A stretch of DNA of 64,000 nt, from positions 1-64,000 of the forward strand of contig CANRIS010000006.1 in NCBI GenBank assembly GCA_947630725.1, read 5' to 3'. Source of the stretch: an uncultured Clostridia bacterium. Lineage in GTDB: Bacteria > Bacillota > Clostridia > Lachnospirales > CAG-274. The notes beneath the pieces were generated by a model that was not told the origin of the DNA, ran no database searches, and was given only the letters and a program-made list of their open reading frames with translations. The position numbers were made by a program, and so were the translations under genes. Shown in pieces: positions 45,813-55,322 of the stretch; the first letter of the stretch is position 1, and each line of letters opens with the position of its first letter.

Positions 45813-48056
45813 ATGGAGAAGATACTCACCACAGAGGGAGTCGTTGACAGCGTTATATTTTCAAACCCCGAAAACGGATACTGCGTTTTTTCCCTCATTG
45901 ACGATGATGCCGAGGGAGCGGGCGCAGAGCTTGTGTGCGTGGGATATGTGCCTGACATAAACGAGGGAGAAAGCATCAGAGTAACGGGGAGCATAATAAA
46001 CCACCCCTCCTACGGCAGACAGCTTGGGGTCAGCTCCTACAAAAAAACTCTGCCCAAAACCGAAAGAGGTATGGAAAAATACTTGGGTTCGGGGCTTATA
46101 AAGGGCATAGGAGCAGGACTTTCAAAGAGAATAGTCAAAAAATTCGGCGACAAGACATTTGAGATAATAGAGGAGGATCCTCTGAGGCTCGCCGAGGTAA
46201 AGGGCATAAGCGCAGAAAAGGCAATGACCATAGGCGCAGTTTTTCACGAGCAGGCACAGCTAAGGCGTGTCATAGTATATCTTGACAGATATGGCATAAG
46301 TCCCGTTTATGCGATGAAGATATTCAGACGCTTTGGCGAAAGAGCCATAGAAACGGTCGAGAACAACCCCTACCGACTTGCGGACGAAATACAGGGCATA
46401 GGCTTTAAGACGGCTGATTCCATAGCGGGAGCCATGGGCATAGAGCGGGACTCCCCCATAAGGCTCAAATCGGGTATAAAATATGTGCTGAATCTGGCAT
46501 CCCAAAGCGGCCACACCTATCTTCCCCTTGAAAGCCTTATGAAGAACACGGGGCTTATCCTCGGAGCGGAAGAGGATGCCATAAGGGACACGGTCGCCGA
46601 AATGAACGCCGAACAAAGCTTATTCTGCGAAAAGCGGGACGACGGTGTCAGGATATATCTGAATATATATTATTATGCCGAAAACTATACTGCCCGAAAG
46701 CTTTTGGAGCTTGACAGGACGGCAGAAAAATTTATATTCGACTATCACGAGGATATGAAGTACCTCAGAGAAAAATGGGGCATAAGCCTTGCTTATGAAC
46801 AGGAAACCGCCGTAAAAGAGGCTATGGAAAACGGTGTCTGCGTCATAACGGGCGGCCCCGGAACGGGAAAGACCACCACCCTCAACGCCATAATAAAGCT
46901 TTTGCAGACTGAAAAATACAAGATAATACTTACGGCGCCTACGGGCAGAGCCGCAAAGAGAATGACCGAGGCCACAGGTCTTGAGGCAAGCACCATACAC
47001 AGGCTTTTAGGTACAAACTATCTGGCAGAAAACAGCCGCCGACAGGTTTTTGAAAAGGACGAGGACAACCCCATAGAGGCCGATGTGGTTATTGCCGATG
47101 AAAGCTCCATGATAGACCTTATGCTTATGTACAGTCTGCTGAAAGCCATACCCCACGGCACAAAGCTAATAATCGTGGGGGACTCCTGTCAGCTTCCGTC
47201 CGTAGGCGCAGGCAGCGTGCTTAAGGACATAATTTCTTCGGGCTGCATAAGGGTCGTCAGGCTGAACGAGGTTTTCAGACAGGCCGCCGAGTCCGACATC
47301 GTTATGAACGCCCACAAAATAAACAGGGGAGAATATCCCGAGCTTTCAAAGAAAAATTCCGACTTCTTTTTTATAAAGAGAAGCAATATCGACGATGTTA
47401 TAAAAGAGATAGTGAGCCTCAGCCGGACCCGACTGCCGAAATACCTCGGCACAAAGGAAATAAAGGATATACAGGTTCTTACGCCTATGCGGAAAAACCC
47501 CCTCGGGGTCATAAACCTTAACGCAGTCCTTCAGGAGGCGTTCAACCCCAAAAGCCATCTTAAAAACGAAAAGGAATACCGCAGCACCACTTTCAGAGAG
47601 GGCGACAAGGTAATGCAGATAAAAAACAATTATAACACTGTGTGGAAAATAATCGAAAACGGCAAAGAAACAGACGAAGGCACGGGAGTTTTTAACGGAG
47701 ACGAAGGCATAATAAGCCGCATAAGCAGCGGAGGAGAGTTTGTGGAGGTCGTATTTGACGACAACAAATATGTCAGATATGATTTTTCTCAGCTTGACGA
47801 GCTTGAACTCAGCTATGCCGTCACGATACACAAGTCACAGGGCAGCGAATACAGAGGGGTCATTATACCCGCTTTCAATGCGCCGCCTGCCCTCCTGTCG
47901 AGAAACCTCCTCTATACGGCGGTCACAAGGGCAAAGGAGCTTTGTGTGATAGTGGGACTTCCCTCCATAATATACAAAATGATAGACAACAACAAAGAAA
48001 TAAACAGATATTCAGCCTTGGGAGAAAGGCTTGCCGAAATGAAGGAAATTCTATGA
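45813..48056 (+). CDS. recD2: RecD2-type DNA helicase
   Basis: RecD2 (YrrC) is a 5'-3' superfamily 1 helicase involved in DNA damage and replication-fork processing independently of RecBC. The 747-residue protein has an N-terminal OB domain, a helix-hairpin-helix region (LIKGIGAGLSKRIVKKFG, VKGISAEKA, IQGIGFKTAD), Walker A GGPGTGKTTT, Walker B IADESSMIDL, GDSCQLPSVGAG and the C-terminal VTIHKSQGSEY. An AAGGAG site is upstream. comF overlaps its stop by 4 bases. Confidence 0.95.
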   Translation: MEKILTTEGVVDSVIFSNPENGYCVFSLIDDDAEGAGAELVCVGYVPDINEGESIRVTGSIINHPSYGRQLGVSSYKKTLPKTERGMEKYLGSGLIKGIGAGLSKRIVKKFGDKTFEIIEEDPLRLAEVKGISAEKAMTIGAVFHEQAQLRRVIVYLDRYGISPVYAMKIFRRFGERAIETVENNPYRLADEIQGIGFKTADSIAGAMGIERDSPIRLKSGIKYVLNLASQSGHTYLPLESLMKNTGLILGAEEDAIRDTVAEMNAEQSLFCEKRDDGVRIYLNIYYYAENYTARKLLELDRTAEKFIFDYHEDMKYLREKWGISLAYEQETAVKEAMENGVCVITGGPGTGKTTTLNAIIKLLQTEKYKIILTAPTGRAAKRMTEATGLEASTIHRLLGTNYLAENSRRQVFEKDEDNPIEADVVIADESSMIDLMLMYSLLKAIPHGTKLIIVGDSCQLPSVGAGSVLKDIISSGCIRVVRLNEVFRQAAESDIVMNAHKINRGEYPELSKKNSDFFFIKRSNIDDVIKEIVSLSRTRLPKYLGTKEIKDIQVLTPMRKNPLGVINLNAVLQEAFNPKSHLKNEKEYRSTTFREGDKVMQIKNNYNTVWKIIENGKETDEGTGVFNGDEGIISRISSGGEFVEVVFDDNKYVRYDFSQLDELELSYAVTIHKSQGSEYRGVIIPAFNAPPALLSRNLLYTAVTRAKELCVIVGLPSIIYKMIDNNKEINRYSALGERLAEMKEIL

Positions 48057-48697
48057 TGCGCATTTTCAGAACCGTTCTGGACATAATATACCCTCCCCGC
48101 TGCGCCGTCTGCGGCGGACTTGTGGAGTATGGCAGAAATATGCCCCTGTGCAGTCGCTGCGACAAAAACCTCTCCGACAAAACGGACATATTTATGGGAC
48201 AGGACGGTCTTTCGGTTTTTGAATATAAGGACGATATAAGAGCGGCAATTCACAGCCTAAAATATTTCGGAGCAAAGGAGCTTGGGGAGGTTTTTGCTCA
48301 TTTTATGTATGAGGCTGTCACAAAAAGCGGTTATGACCTTGACTTTGACATTATTCTTCCCGTACCCATAAGCAGGGAAAGGCTCAAAGAAAGAGGCTAT
48401 AACCAGACCGAGCTTATTGCGAAAGGGCTATCAAGGCTTATGGGTATCCCCGTGGGAGAGGGTCTTTTAAGAATAAGGCATACAGTTCCTCAGAGTGAGC
48501 TGACGGAGGAAGAAAGAGCCAAAAATCTGAAGAACGCCTTCGGCACGGAAAGGGATTTTCACGGCGAAAAAATACTTCTTATAGATGATATTTATACTAC
48601 GGGCAGTACCGTAAAGGAGTGCAGAAACGCTCTTTACAGAGCAGGAGCCGAAAGGGTCGGCTTCTGCACCACAGCCTTCACAAGGCTAAGAAAATAA
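48053..48697 (+). CDS. comF: ComF-family phosphoribosyltransferase-like protein
   Basis: The 214-residue protein has a zinc-finger-like start (CAVCGGLV, CSRCDKNL) and a phosphoribosyltransferase domain with PVPISRERLKERGYNQTELIA and the PRPP loop ILLIDDIYTTGSTVKEC. ComF assists DNA uptake, probably with PriA and the ComFA helicase, which is not present here. The ATG at 48053 overlaps the recD2 stop (ATGATG; the second ATG is equally possible). The pairing recD2-comF joins two DNA-handling functions. Confidence 0.93.
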   Translation: MMRIFRTVLDIIYPPRCAVCGGLVEYGRNMPLCSRCDKNLSDKTDIFMGQDGLSVFEYKDDIRAAIHSLKYFGAKELGEVFAHFMYEAVTKSGYDLDFDIILPVPISRERLKERGYNQTELIAKGLSRLMGIPVGEGLLRIRHTVPQSELTEEERAKNLKNAFGTERDFHGEKILLIDDIYTTGSTVKECRNALYRAGAERVGFCTTAFTRLRK

Positions 48698-48710
48698 TCC
48701 TGCCGACAAA

Positions 48711-48737
48711 TAATATACCTGACAAATGCTGTCGGCA
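48711..48737. terminator. Weak hairpin between convergent comF and ABC-2 genes
   Basis: TGCCGACA and TGTCGGCA pair across 11 bases. There is no clear T run on either side, so termination is only presumed. Confidence 0.35.
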
Positions 48738-48746
48738 TTCAGGCAT

Positions 48747-49832
48747 TTATATTCTTCGGCGCTGTGAAATAAGCTCCTTTGACGCACACACAACGAGGGC
48801 GGCGAGGTGAACGGTCACGAATGCTGCCGAAATATTTCCCCTGATACAGTATATGGGTATGAGTACCGCCATTGGAACGGCCGCCTCGGGCGCAAGGGCA
48901 ATTATGTCGTTGGCTGTGGGACAGAATATAAGACAGGCAATGATAAACAGAGCCGAAGCCGCCGAGAATAGCTCCTCGGAGGGAAAAATCTCCGACAGTA
49001 TAAGCCCGAACGCCGCCGCTGTGGGAAAGTATATAAGCAACAGCAAAAAATCGCTCATATTAAAGCCGCCGAAAAGCTTAAGAGACACGCCTGCCGATAC
49101 AGCCGAAAGAAAGGACGGCACAAGAAAATAAAAATATCCCGCAAAGCGTCTCCGAACGGGAGAAAAAGCTCTGAGGACACCTCTGTCCAAAAATCTCATA
49201 TATCCTCCCAAGAGACTGCCCATAAGTATAAAAATTCCCGCTATGCCCCTCATACAGACAAAAATGTCAAGTCCCCTGTCTGTCTTTTGGGGCGTTTTTG
49301 CATATTCGGGGCTGACAGAGACGGCGGAGAAATTTTCTCTGTAATTATAGTATGTCTCGGCCAGCTTTTTTTCGTCAGCCGTTGTATATTTAAGAGCCTC
49401 CGTTTTGAATATGTCATATGCATATGAGCCGAAAAGCTCGGAAAAAAGAGCCTCGTTCACTATATCGCAGAACACCGATTGGGGCTTTTTCAGACAGACT
49501 ACCGAATTTTTGAGACTTGCGCTGTCATATTCCGAAGGAAAGTCGGCAGAAAAAATATAGCCGCATTCCAGCTTTCCCAAAACCACGTCTCTTTCGAGGT
49601 CTGTCGGGCTTTCATAGAGTATGAAGTCTATGGCATCATTTTCGGCTGCGGCAATATGTGAGGGGTCAAAGCTGCCTTCGGAAAACAACCCTGCCTTAAT
49701 TTTAAGCCCCTGGCCTACGCCGAGAGAACAAAGCCATGCGGAAGCTATGGGCATAAGAATGAGTATAAGCATAAAGCTCGGCTTTTTTATGGATCTTTTA
49801 AACATAAGAAAAATAAAATACAAAAGCTTCAT
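48747..49832 (-). CDS. ABC-2-type exporter permease
   Basis: The 361-residue membrane protein has an N-terminal helix followed by an extracytoplasmic segment (about 40-190) and five to six C-terminal helices, the usual ABC-2 layout. No substrate can be assigned. It lies three bases after the previous permease, and together they form a heterodimeric channel with the ATPase at 52658-53320. Confidence 0.85.
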   Translation of the reverse strand: MKLLYFIFLMFKRSIKKPSFMLILILMPIASAWLCSLGVGQGLKIKAGLFSEGSFDPSHIAAAENDAIDFILYESPTDLERDVVLGKLECGYIFSADFPSEYDSASLKNSVVCLKKPQSVFCDIVNEALFSELFGSYAYDIFKTEALKYTTADEKKLAETYYNYRENFSAVSVSPEYAKTPQKTDRGLDIFVCMRGIAGIFILMGSLLGGYMRFLDRGVLRAFSPVRRRFAGYFYFLVPSFLSAVSAGVSLKLFGGFNMSDFLLLLIYFPTAAAFGLILSEIFPSEELFSAASALFIIACLIFCPTANDIIALAPEAAVPMAVLIPIYCIRGNISAAFVTVHLAALVVCASKELISQRRRI

Positions 49833-49835
49833 TTG

Positions 49836-51017
49836 TCAAACCCTTCTTTCGATACCGCTCACAACAAACCCCAAAGCGGTCATTAATGCCGCTGCGCCTG
49901 CGGCAGCCATCGGACAGACCGCATTTGGATCATAAAGCGGAACAAGCCCTCTGAAAAGCATACTTGCAGGCATATAGGGCGATATTTTCGCTATGGTGTC
50001 GGGCAGCAGGCTGAGAGGGATTATTATGCCCGACAGAAGTCCGCACACAAGGGAGAAAATTGCCGTTATCTGGGCTGAGAGACGTCCTCCCGCAAAAACA
50101 GCAAGACAGCCGAAAGCGGCGCAGAAGCACAAAAGACAGCCAAGCCCCGCAAGGGAGTCGGGCGAAAAAATCGGCGTTAAGCCAAGCCCATCGGGCAGAA
50201 TGCAAAGTATGCCAACCGCGCCTGCCATAAGCAGGGCATATATAAAAAGCAGTATAATAAAATTCGCTCCAAACACCCTGCGGCGGCCTATGTCCTTCTG
50301 ACGCAGCGCGGCAAGAACAGGATCGTCATATCTTATGAGACAGCCCGAAAAAGCCCCTCCCATAAGCAGCATAAGCATTATAAGACCGCTTATGGCATAA
50401 AACTTAAGAGCCGTCAAAGCGTCTCCCCCGTCAGGCTCCTTTTCAAGAAACATATCCTCCCGTCCGAAAACAGCATTCAGAAAGGCAATATTTATTTCGG
50501 AATACTCCCGCGGCGAAAGAGCCCTTTCGGTACAGTCCGAAAGAGCGAAAATCGCCGCTTCGACAGCCGAAATATCCTTTATGCCCGAAGAAAGATATGA
50601 GCGCAGAGCGAGGGAGCGCAGAGAGCCTCCCTCGGGCATAACCGTCTCTGCCGTGGCCGTTTCTCCCTTTATTATGTGGGAGGCAAAGCTTTCGGGCAGT
50701 ATTATGCCTGCATCGGCTCTTCCCGATTCTACGCCCGAAATAACCCCGTCTCTGTCGGTACGGATAATTTCAAGACTGTTTTTTGCGCTGTCGGTTTTTT
50801 CTATGGCAGACAGCATAAGCGCAGTTGATCCTCCCTCGGGAGCGCAGACCAAAAGCCTTATTTTGTCGGAGTGCTCGGAGCCTTCGGAGCGGAATACGGC
50901 CTGTCCCAAAAAACAAAAGTCTGCCGCAAAAATTACAAGCAGCCCAAAAAGCCCCAGAATGACAGGGAGCCGCATAAGCGTTTTTTTGAATTGCAATTTC
51001 AGAAGTCTGAGAAACAT
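49836..51017 (-). CDS. ABC-2-type exporter permease
   Basis: The 393-residue membrane protein shares the layout of its neighbour: one N-terminal helix (about 17-36), a large external domain to about 210, then six helices. The segment SGIIIPLSLLPDTIAKISPYMP near the end is characteristic of ABC-2 permeases. Genes are nearly contiguous, with four bases from the upstream unknown gene and three to the next permease. Confidence 0.87.
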   Translation of the reverse strand: MFLRLLKLQFKKTLMRLPVILGLFGLLVIFAADFCFLGQAVFRSEGSEHSDKIRLLVCAPEGGSTALMLSAIEKTDSAKNSLEIIRTDRDGVISGVESGRADAGIILPESFASHIIKGETATAETVMPEGGSLRSLALRSYLSSGIKDISAVEAAIFALSDCTERALSPREYSEINIAFLNAVFGREDMFLEKEPDGGDALTALKFYAISGLIMLMLLMGGAFSGCLIRYDDPVLAALRQKDIGRRRVFGANFIILLFIYALLMAGAVGILCILPDGLGLTPIFSPDSLAGLGCLLCFCAAFGCLAVFAGGRLSAQITAIFSLVCGLLSGIIIPLSLLPDTIAKISPYMPASMLFRGLVPLYDPNAVCPMAAAGAAALMTALGFVVSGIERRV

Positions 51018-51021
51018 TTTA

Positions 51022-52665
51022 TCAACCGCCTATAAGCTGCATCATAGCCGCAAGACTTCCGCAGCCCTTTTTGATCTCGTCCAGTATAATGTCAAACTCA
51101 TCTTCGTTCGGCGTGAAAAGCTTTTTTGACCTTTCGGGCGCAGCCCCCGCCGAGCCTTCAAGGGGATTCGTTTCGAGCCATATATCGGCAGACAGAGGCT
51201 TTTGACCCATTGCGTCTATATCAAGACTTTCCGCCGAAAAATTCAGTGAATTTTCGGTCATAGAAAATATACCCTCCGATGACAGCTCTGCCCTGTCACT
51301 CGGATGGTCGTCATTTTTGACACTAACATCAAGGGAGTATTGAGATGTATCAGCCGAATATTCGCCCTCGGCGCTGACGTTGTAAGGCGCTCCCAAGAGC
51401 CTGAAGCTGCCATGAGCCGAAAGTCTGTAGGCTGTTCCGTCATTCGTTATTTCGGTTTTAAGGGCTGTTTTGTTTTTATCAACCGCATCAACCGCAGCAA
51501 CCTCAAAAACCGCCTTATCCTTAAGCTCCCTGCCCGACGGAAAAGCGAGAGAAAGCCTTATTGCGGCGGTTTCGGGAGATTCGGGCAGCGGCATATCAAA
51601 AACACCCTCGGCCTTTATTATTTTTTTCCTGTATACATAAACCATAACATCATAGTCTTTGTTCGGGTCAAAATAAGGCATAAAATCAGGCTGCCCGGCT
51701 TCTATGAGAGAACACAGCCCCTCCTCCGTCATAAGAGGATCCTTTGTGAGAACCTTTGCTATGGGCAGTATGGAATGTGCCAGAGGCATTAGGCTTTGCC
51801 CGTTTTTTATATTATCTTTTATATCCTCCGAAAACTCCGAAAGATCGCCGCCTTTAAGCGTTATGCAGTACCCCTTTGCCTTTCTTCCGTTTTCGGTTTC
51901 AAAGCCTTCGTCCGTTTTTGTCACATAGGCGTTTTCCCAAAGCTTTTCCGCCACAGTGTTGTCGGAGCAAAAATAATCCGCCAAAAGTCTGCGGACGCTT
52001 TTCATATCCCTTAAAGACGAGGTGTTAAATATGTCTGCCGAAAAGTCCTGTGTAAAATCAAATCTGCCCATATACCCCGACAGAACCGATGAATTGTAGG
52101 ACGAAAACATATTTTCAAAGGGTATTTCGAGCCATAGGCTCTCTATGAGGGGCGCTCTGCCATAAAAGCTTTTGTTGTCAGCCAAAAACTCAAGGACGCT
52201 TACAGGCATATTCCCTATGTTTGCCGCTATGTCTCCCGAAGCCCTTTTCTCTGTGGGATCGTACTTTATGTTTGCCGAAAAGCCCGAGCCGAACAGCCTT
52301 TTAAGACTCTTCCCGTCATCGGTTTTTCCGCCTTTATAGGTCACCGAAATAAAGCTTTCGGATGGAGACGAAAGCAAAAAATCCCTCAGAGCCTCTCCCT
52401 TTGAAGTCTTCGCCGTACAGCCAAGCTCCTCCAAGGTGCTTTTAAGGGCCGCCGCCACGGTATTTTTCGGGCTGCGAAGAGCAAAGCAAAAGGCAAGATA
52501 AGCAATCAGAGCAGCCAACGCCGAAAAAGCAATAACATAGACGATTATGTGCAGCCTATTTTTGGAGTTTATTATTTTGTCACCATCATCGTCCTTTGGC
52601 ATATTTAGGTCAAAGCTTATTTCTTCCTCCGCAGCGTCTGTGTTAATATCCTTCTTTTTATCCAT
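51022..52665 (-). CDS. Unrecognised membrane-anchored protein of an ABC-2 exporter operon, 547 aa
   Basis: I do not recognise the family. An acidic cytoplasmic N terminus (about 1-37) precedes one membrane helix (about 40-65, IIVYVIAFSALAALIAYLAF). About 480 external residues follow, rich in Ser, Asp and Lys with alternating hydrophobics, suggesting beta structure (for example the KAVFEVAAVDAV and YSLDVSVKND regions). The end is near DEFDIILDEIKKGCGSLAAMMQLIGG. The ATG at 52665 has AAGGAGG nine bases upstream and overlaps the ATPase stop by 8 bases. It lies between the ATPase and two permeases, so it may be an accessory or substrate-handling subunit. Confidence 0.75.
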   Translation of the reverse strand: MDKKKDINTDAAEEEISFDLNMPKDDDGDKIINSKNRLHIIVYVIAFSALAALIAYLAFCFALRSPKNTVAAALKSTLEELGCTAKTSKGEALRDFLLSSPSESFISVTYKGGKTDDGKSLKRLFGSGFSANIKYDPTEKRASGDIAANIGNMPVSVLEFLADNKSFYGRAPLIESLWLEIPFENMFSSYNSSVLSGYMGRFDFTQDFSADIFNTSSLRDMKSVRRLLADYFCSDNTVAEKLWENAYVTKTDEGFETENGRKAKGYCITLKGGDLSEFSEDIKDNIKNGQSLMPLAHSILPIAKVLTKDPLMTEEGLCSLIEAGQPDFMPYFDPNKDYDVMVYVYRKKIIKAEGVFDMPLPESPETAAIRLSLAFPSGRELKDKAVFEVAAVDAVDKNKTALKTEITNDGTAYRLSAHGSFRLLGAPYNVSAEGEYSADTSQYSLDVSVKNDDHPSDRAELSSEGIFSMTENSLNFSAESLDIDAMGQKPLSADIWLETNPLEGSAGAAPERSKKLFTPNEDEFDIILDEIKKGCGSLAAMMQLIGG

Positions 52666-53320
52666 ATATTTCTTCCTCCTTGTCAAGATCCGAAAGCACT
52701 CCGTCCTTAAGAAGCAGAACCCTTGTGGCAAGCTCTCTGTCCCGCAGGTCGTGGGTAGTCATTATGACGGTACCTCCGCTTTTTATATATCCTTTCAGAA
52801 TTTTTCTCACATCTGCCTTATATTTTATGTCAAGAGCCGTTACAGGCTCGTCCAGAAGCAGTATGGGAGGGTTGTTTATGAGAGCAAGGGCTATTGAAAG
52901 TCTTCTTTTCATACCGCCCGAAAGCGTGGATACTCTTTTGTTTTTTATACTGTCAAGTCCCATAAGCTTAAGTATTCCGCCTGTATAAAGCTCCCTAAGC
53001 TCCTTTTTACTCCCCGAAAACCAAAGACGGATATTGTCGTTTACAGAAACGTCCTTTATAAGGGGATCCTCCTGCGGAACATATCCCACATATTCCGAAA
53101 AAAGCCTGCGGTTTTTAAAGGGATCTCTTCCGAAATACACAAGCTCTCCGCCATCGGGCTTTCTGCTGCCCGAAAGTATTTCGAGGAGAGTTGTTTTTCC
53201 TGAGCCGTTGCTGCCGTATATAGCAGCCCACTCCCCCTTTGAGCAACTTAAGCTTATATCCTTAAGCACCCACTCCTTATATTTTTTTCCGATGTGTTTT
53301 ATTTCTATCACATTATCCAT
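52658..53320 (-). CDS. ABC-2-type exporter ATPase
   Basis: The 220-residue ATPase has Walker A GSNGSGKTT, Q-loop YVPQEDPLIKDVSV, signature LSGGMKRRLSIA, Walker B ILLLDEPVTALD and His in VIMTTHDLRD. The SGGMKRR form is typical of exporters in the CcmA/NatA-like class. It is the first gene of the operon and is translationally coupled to the unknown 547-residue gene. Confidence 0.93.
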   Translation of the reverse strand: MDNVIEIKHIGKKYKEWVLKDISLSCSKGEWAAIYGSNGSGKTTLLEILSGSRKPDGGELVYFGRDPFKNRRLFSEYVGYVPQEDPLIKDVSVNDNIRLWFSGSKKELRELYTGGILKLMGLDSIKNKRVSTLSGGMKRRLSIALALINNPPILLLDEPVTALDIKYKADVRKILKGYIKSGGTVIMTTHDLRDRELATRVLLLKDGVLSDLDKEEEIYG

Positions 53321-53443
53321 ATTATCACCGATAAAATATTACTTATTTGAAAGTCCTGCCGAAGAACACGGCGTCTTAAATCTTTTTTGTGTCTGTGGCA
53401 ATCCCATATGCAATATTATACATTAAGCCGTCCTATCGTACAA

Positions 53444-53471
53444 GAATAATATTCTGCCTGCGACATATAAT
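53444..53471 (+). promoter_or_regulatory. Possible sigma-E-like promoter of the unknown gene and cwlD
   Basis: GAATA (53444-53448) and CATATAAT (53464-53471) separated by 15 bases resemble a mother-cell sporulation promoter. TATAAT alone could also act as a housekeeping -10. The link to cwlD, sporulation-controlled in Bacillus subtilis, makes it worth noting. Confidence 0.3.
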
Positions 53472-53504
53472 TTTATAAGCGATTAAAGTATAAGGACGGT
53501 ATAT

Positions 53505-54572
53505 ATGAGCTACGTTGTAAGAACCGAAGAAGATATGACATTCTATTATTTCAAAGACGGAAAGCTGTGCAAAAGAATAAGAAAAGCAGACGGACTTTCA
53601 CCCGAATATGACATAATGACAGGCATAATGCCCGACTTTTCGTTAAGCGTTGCGCCATCGGGAGAAAGGCTTATTTTTTGCAGACTTACAAAGGGAGACA
53701 TTATGCTCATAAGGGATGGCCGAAAGGGTACTTCGGGGAGGATAATACTTAAAAACACCGAAAAAAGCTTCAGAGGGAGCATAGCCTTTGACGCTCTTGT
53801 CGAAAAAAACGGCATCAGTCTCATATACAGCATACCATCGGGACATACGGGAGAAAACAACATATATATGCAGAGACTTTCGAGAGAAAAAACCGGCCCG
53901 AGACTTATCGACACATCCTACGGCAGAGACTACAGCTTTTGCACCTGCCACATAGACGGCGGGCTGCGTACGCTGTTTTATTATAAAAACCGCAGAGAAA
54001 ATATATTCGGCTACAGAGAGCTTTTGGGTGACGAATGGGGAAAATACAACAGCGTTTTCACTTCGGCGGCATATTTTACGGATTTCAGCCGACACGCAGA
54101 CAAGGATGGGCTTTATTTTCTTGCCGTTATAAACAACCTTTTCGGCTCGAGGATACTTTTCAGGACTCGGACAAACGAAGGCTTTTCGGCTGTGAGAGTG
54201 GTGGCAGATATGAACAGCATAAACACTCCCCTTGTTTTTTTGTTTGGGGGAAAGGCATATATTTTTTTCAGATCGGGCAGCACGCCTTATATGGCAGTAG
54301 GAGATGAACGCCCCGTCAGATTCGGAGGAAAGCTTTGTTCAAGGCTTATGAAGGGCAGATATATTGACAGCGGCTCTCGTTCGGGCATAAGAGCCTCGGA
54401 GATACTTCTTGACAGGGATAAGCCGTGGGACGTGCAGCTTTTTGACGAAATAGACGAAAACTTCCATAAATACGGTTCTCCTGTCAAGGGCAGTGAAGAT
54501 ACCGCCGGATCAGGAGGGAGAGACTACAGCTTTAAAGACTTTTTCGGCAAAAAAGGGAGTGAGCTTTTGTGA
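53505..54572 (+). CDS. Hypothetical protein coupled to cwlD, 355 aa
   Basis: The family is not recognised. The product lacks a signal peptide or membrane helix. It is rich in short beta-strand pairs with aromatic and basic residues, such as VVRTEEDMTFYYFKDGKLC, LSVAPSGERLIFCR, GGLRTLFYYKNRRENIFGYRE and GGKAYIFFRSG. The roughly 40-60 residue periodicity suggests a beta-propeller. The last 40 residues are polar and probably disordered. Its TGA stop overlaps the GTG start of cwlD, so the two are made together. A role in spore cortex or coat formation is inferred from that coupling only. Confidence 0.75.
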   Translation: MSYVVRTEEDMTFYYFKDGKLCKRIRKADGLSPEYDIMTGIMPDFSLSVAPSGERLIFCRLTKGDIMLIRDGRKGTSGRIILKNTEKSFRGSIAFDALVEKNGISLIYSIPSGHTGENNIYMQRLSREKTGPRLIDTSYGRDYSFCTCHIDGGLRTLFYYKNRRENIFGYRELLGDEWGKYNSVFTSAAYFTDFSRHADKDGLYFLAVINNLFGSRILFRTRTNEGFSAVRVVADMNSINTPLVFLFGGKAYIFFRSGSTPYMAVGDERPVRFGGKLCSRLMKGRYIDSGSRSGIRASEILLDRDKPWDVQLFDEIDENFHKYGSPVKGSEDTAGSGGRDYSFKDFFGKKGSELL

Positions 54573-55261
54573 GGGATTTTTTTCGCAGGCATAAGACGAG
54601 ACTTTTGCTCTACGGATATTTTCTGATGATTTTTGTCGGCGTGGGATATTCTCTGAAAAACTCCTCGGAGGATGTTTTTTCTCTTGAAAAAAAGGTTATC
54701 GTTGTGGACGCAGGCCACGGAGGAGCCGACCCGGGAAAGGTGGCTGCCGAGGGGAAAAAGGAAAAGGAGATAAATCTGAAAATCGCAGGCTATCTGAGGC
54801 AATATCTGGAGCAGGGAGGGGCTGTCGTATATATGACGAGGACTGACGACGAGGCTTTGGCGGATACAAAAAGAGCCGACCTCAGAGAAAGAAGAAGGCT
54901 TGCCGATGGCAATGATGTTGACGCTTTTGTGAGCATTCATCAGAATTATTATCCCTCCGAATCAGTTAGCGGCGCTCAGGTGTTTTATCCCAAGGCATCC
55001 GAAAAGGGAAAGGCTCTTGCGGGATCTATACAGAACAGAATAAGGGAGATAGCCGATAACGCAAACAAGAGAGTTATAAAGGAAAACAACAGCTATTATA
55101 TGCTTAAGAATACAGAAAAGGCCTCTGTCATAGTGGAGTGCGGCTTTTTGTCAAACCCCGAAGAGAACCGCCTCCTTAACTCGGAGGAATATCAAAAAAA
55201 GCTTGCGTGGGCCATATACATAGGGACAGCGGATTATTTTTCTTCGGAGGACACCGCATAA
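54569..55261 (+). CDS. cwlD: N-acetylmuramoyl-L-alanine amidase CwlD
   Basis: CwlD removes the peptide from muramic acid in spore cortex so that muramic lactam can form. The 230-residue protein has an N-terminal membrane anchor (about 12-30) and an Amidase_3 domain. The zinc ligands are in VVDAGHGGADPG, the following Glu in KEKEINLKIA, and SIHQNY; the catalytic Glu is in IVECGFLSNPEE. The start is GTG 54569, overlapping the upstream stop. Length and architecture fit CwlD better than larger vegetative amidases. Confidence 0.9.
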   Translation: MRDFFRRHKTRLLLYGYFLMIFVGVGYSLKNSSEDVFSLEKKVIVVDAGHGGADPGKVAAEGKKEKEINLKIAGYLRQYLEQGGAVVYMTRTDDEALADTKRADLRERRRLADGNDVDAFVSIHQNYYPSESVSGAQVFYPKASEKGKALAGSIQNRIREIADNANKRVIKENNSYYMLKNTEKASVIVECGFLSNPEENRLLNSEEYQKKLAWAIYIGTADYFSSEDTA

Positions 55262-55322
55262 AAAATAAAAAAGGGAAATATGCGAATGCCCACCAAGGGT
55301 CCGCCGCAGCCGTAAAAAAAAA

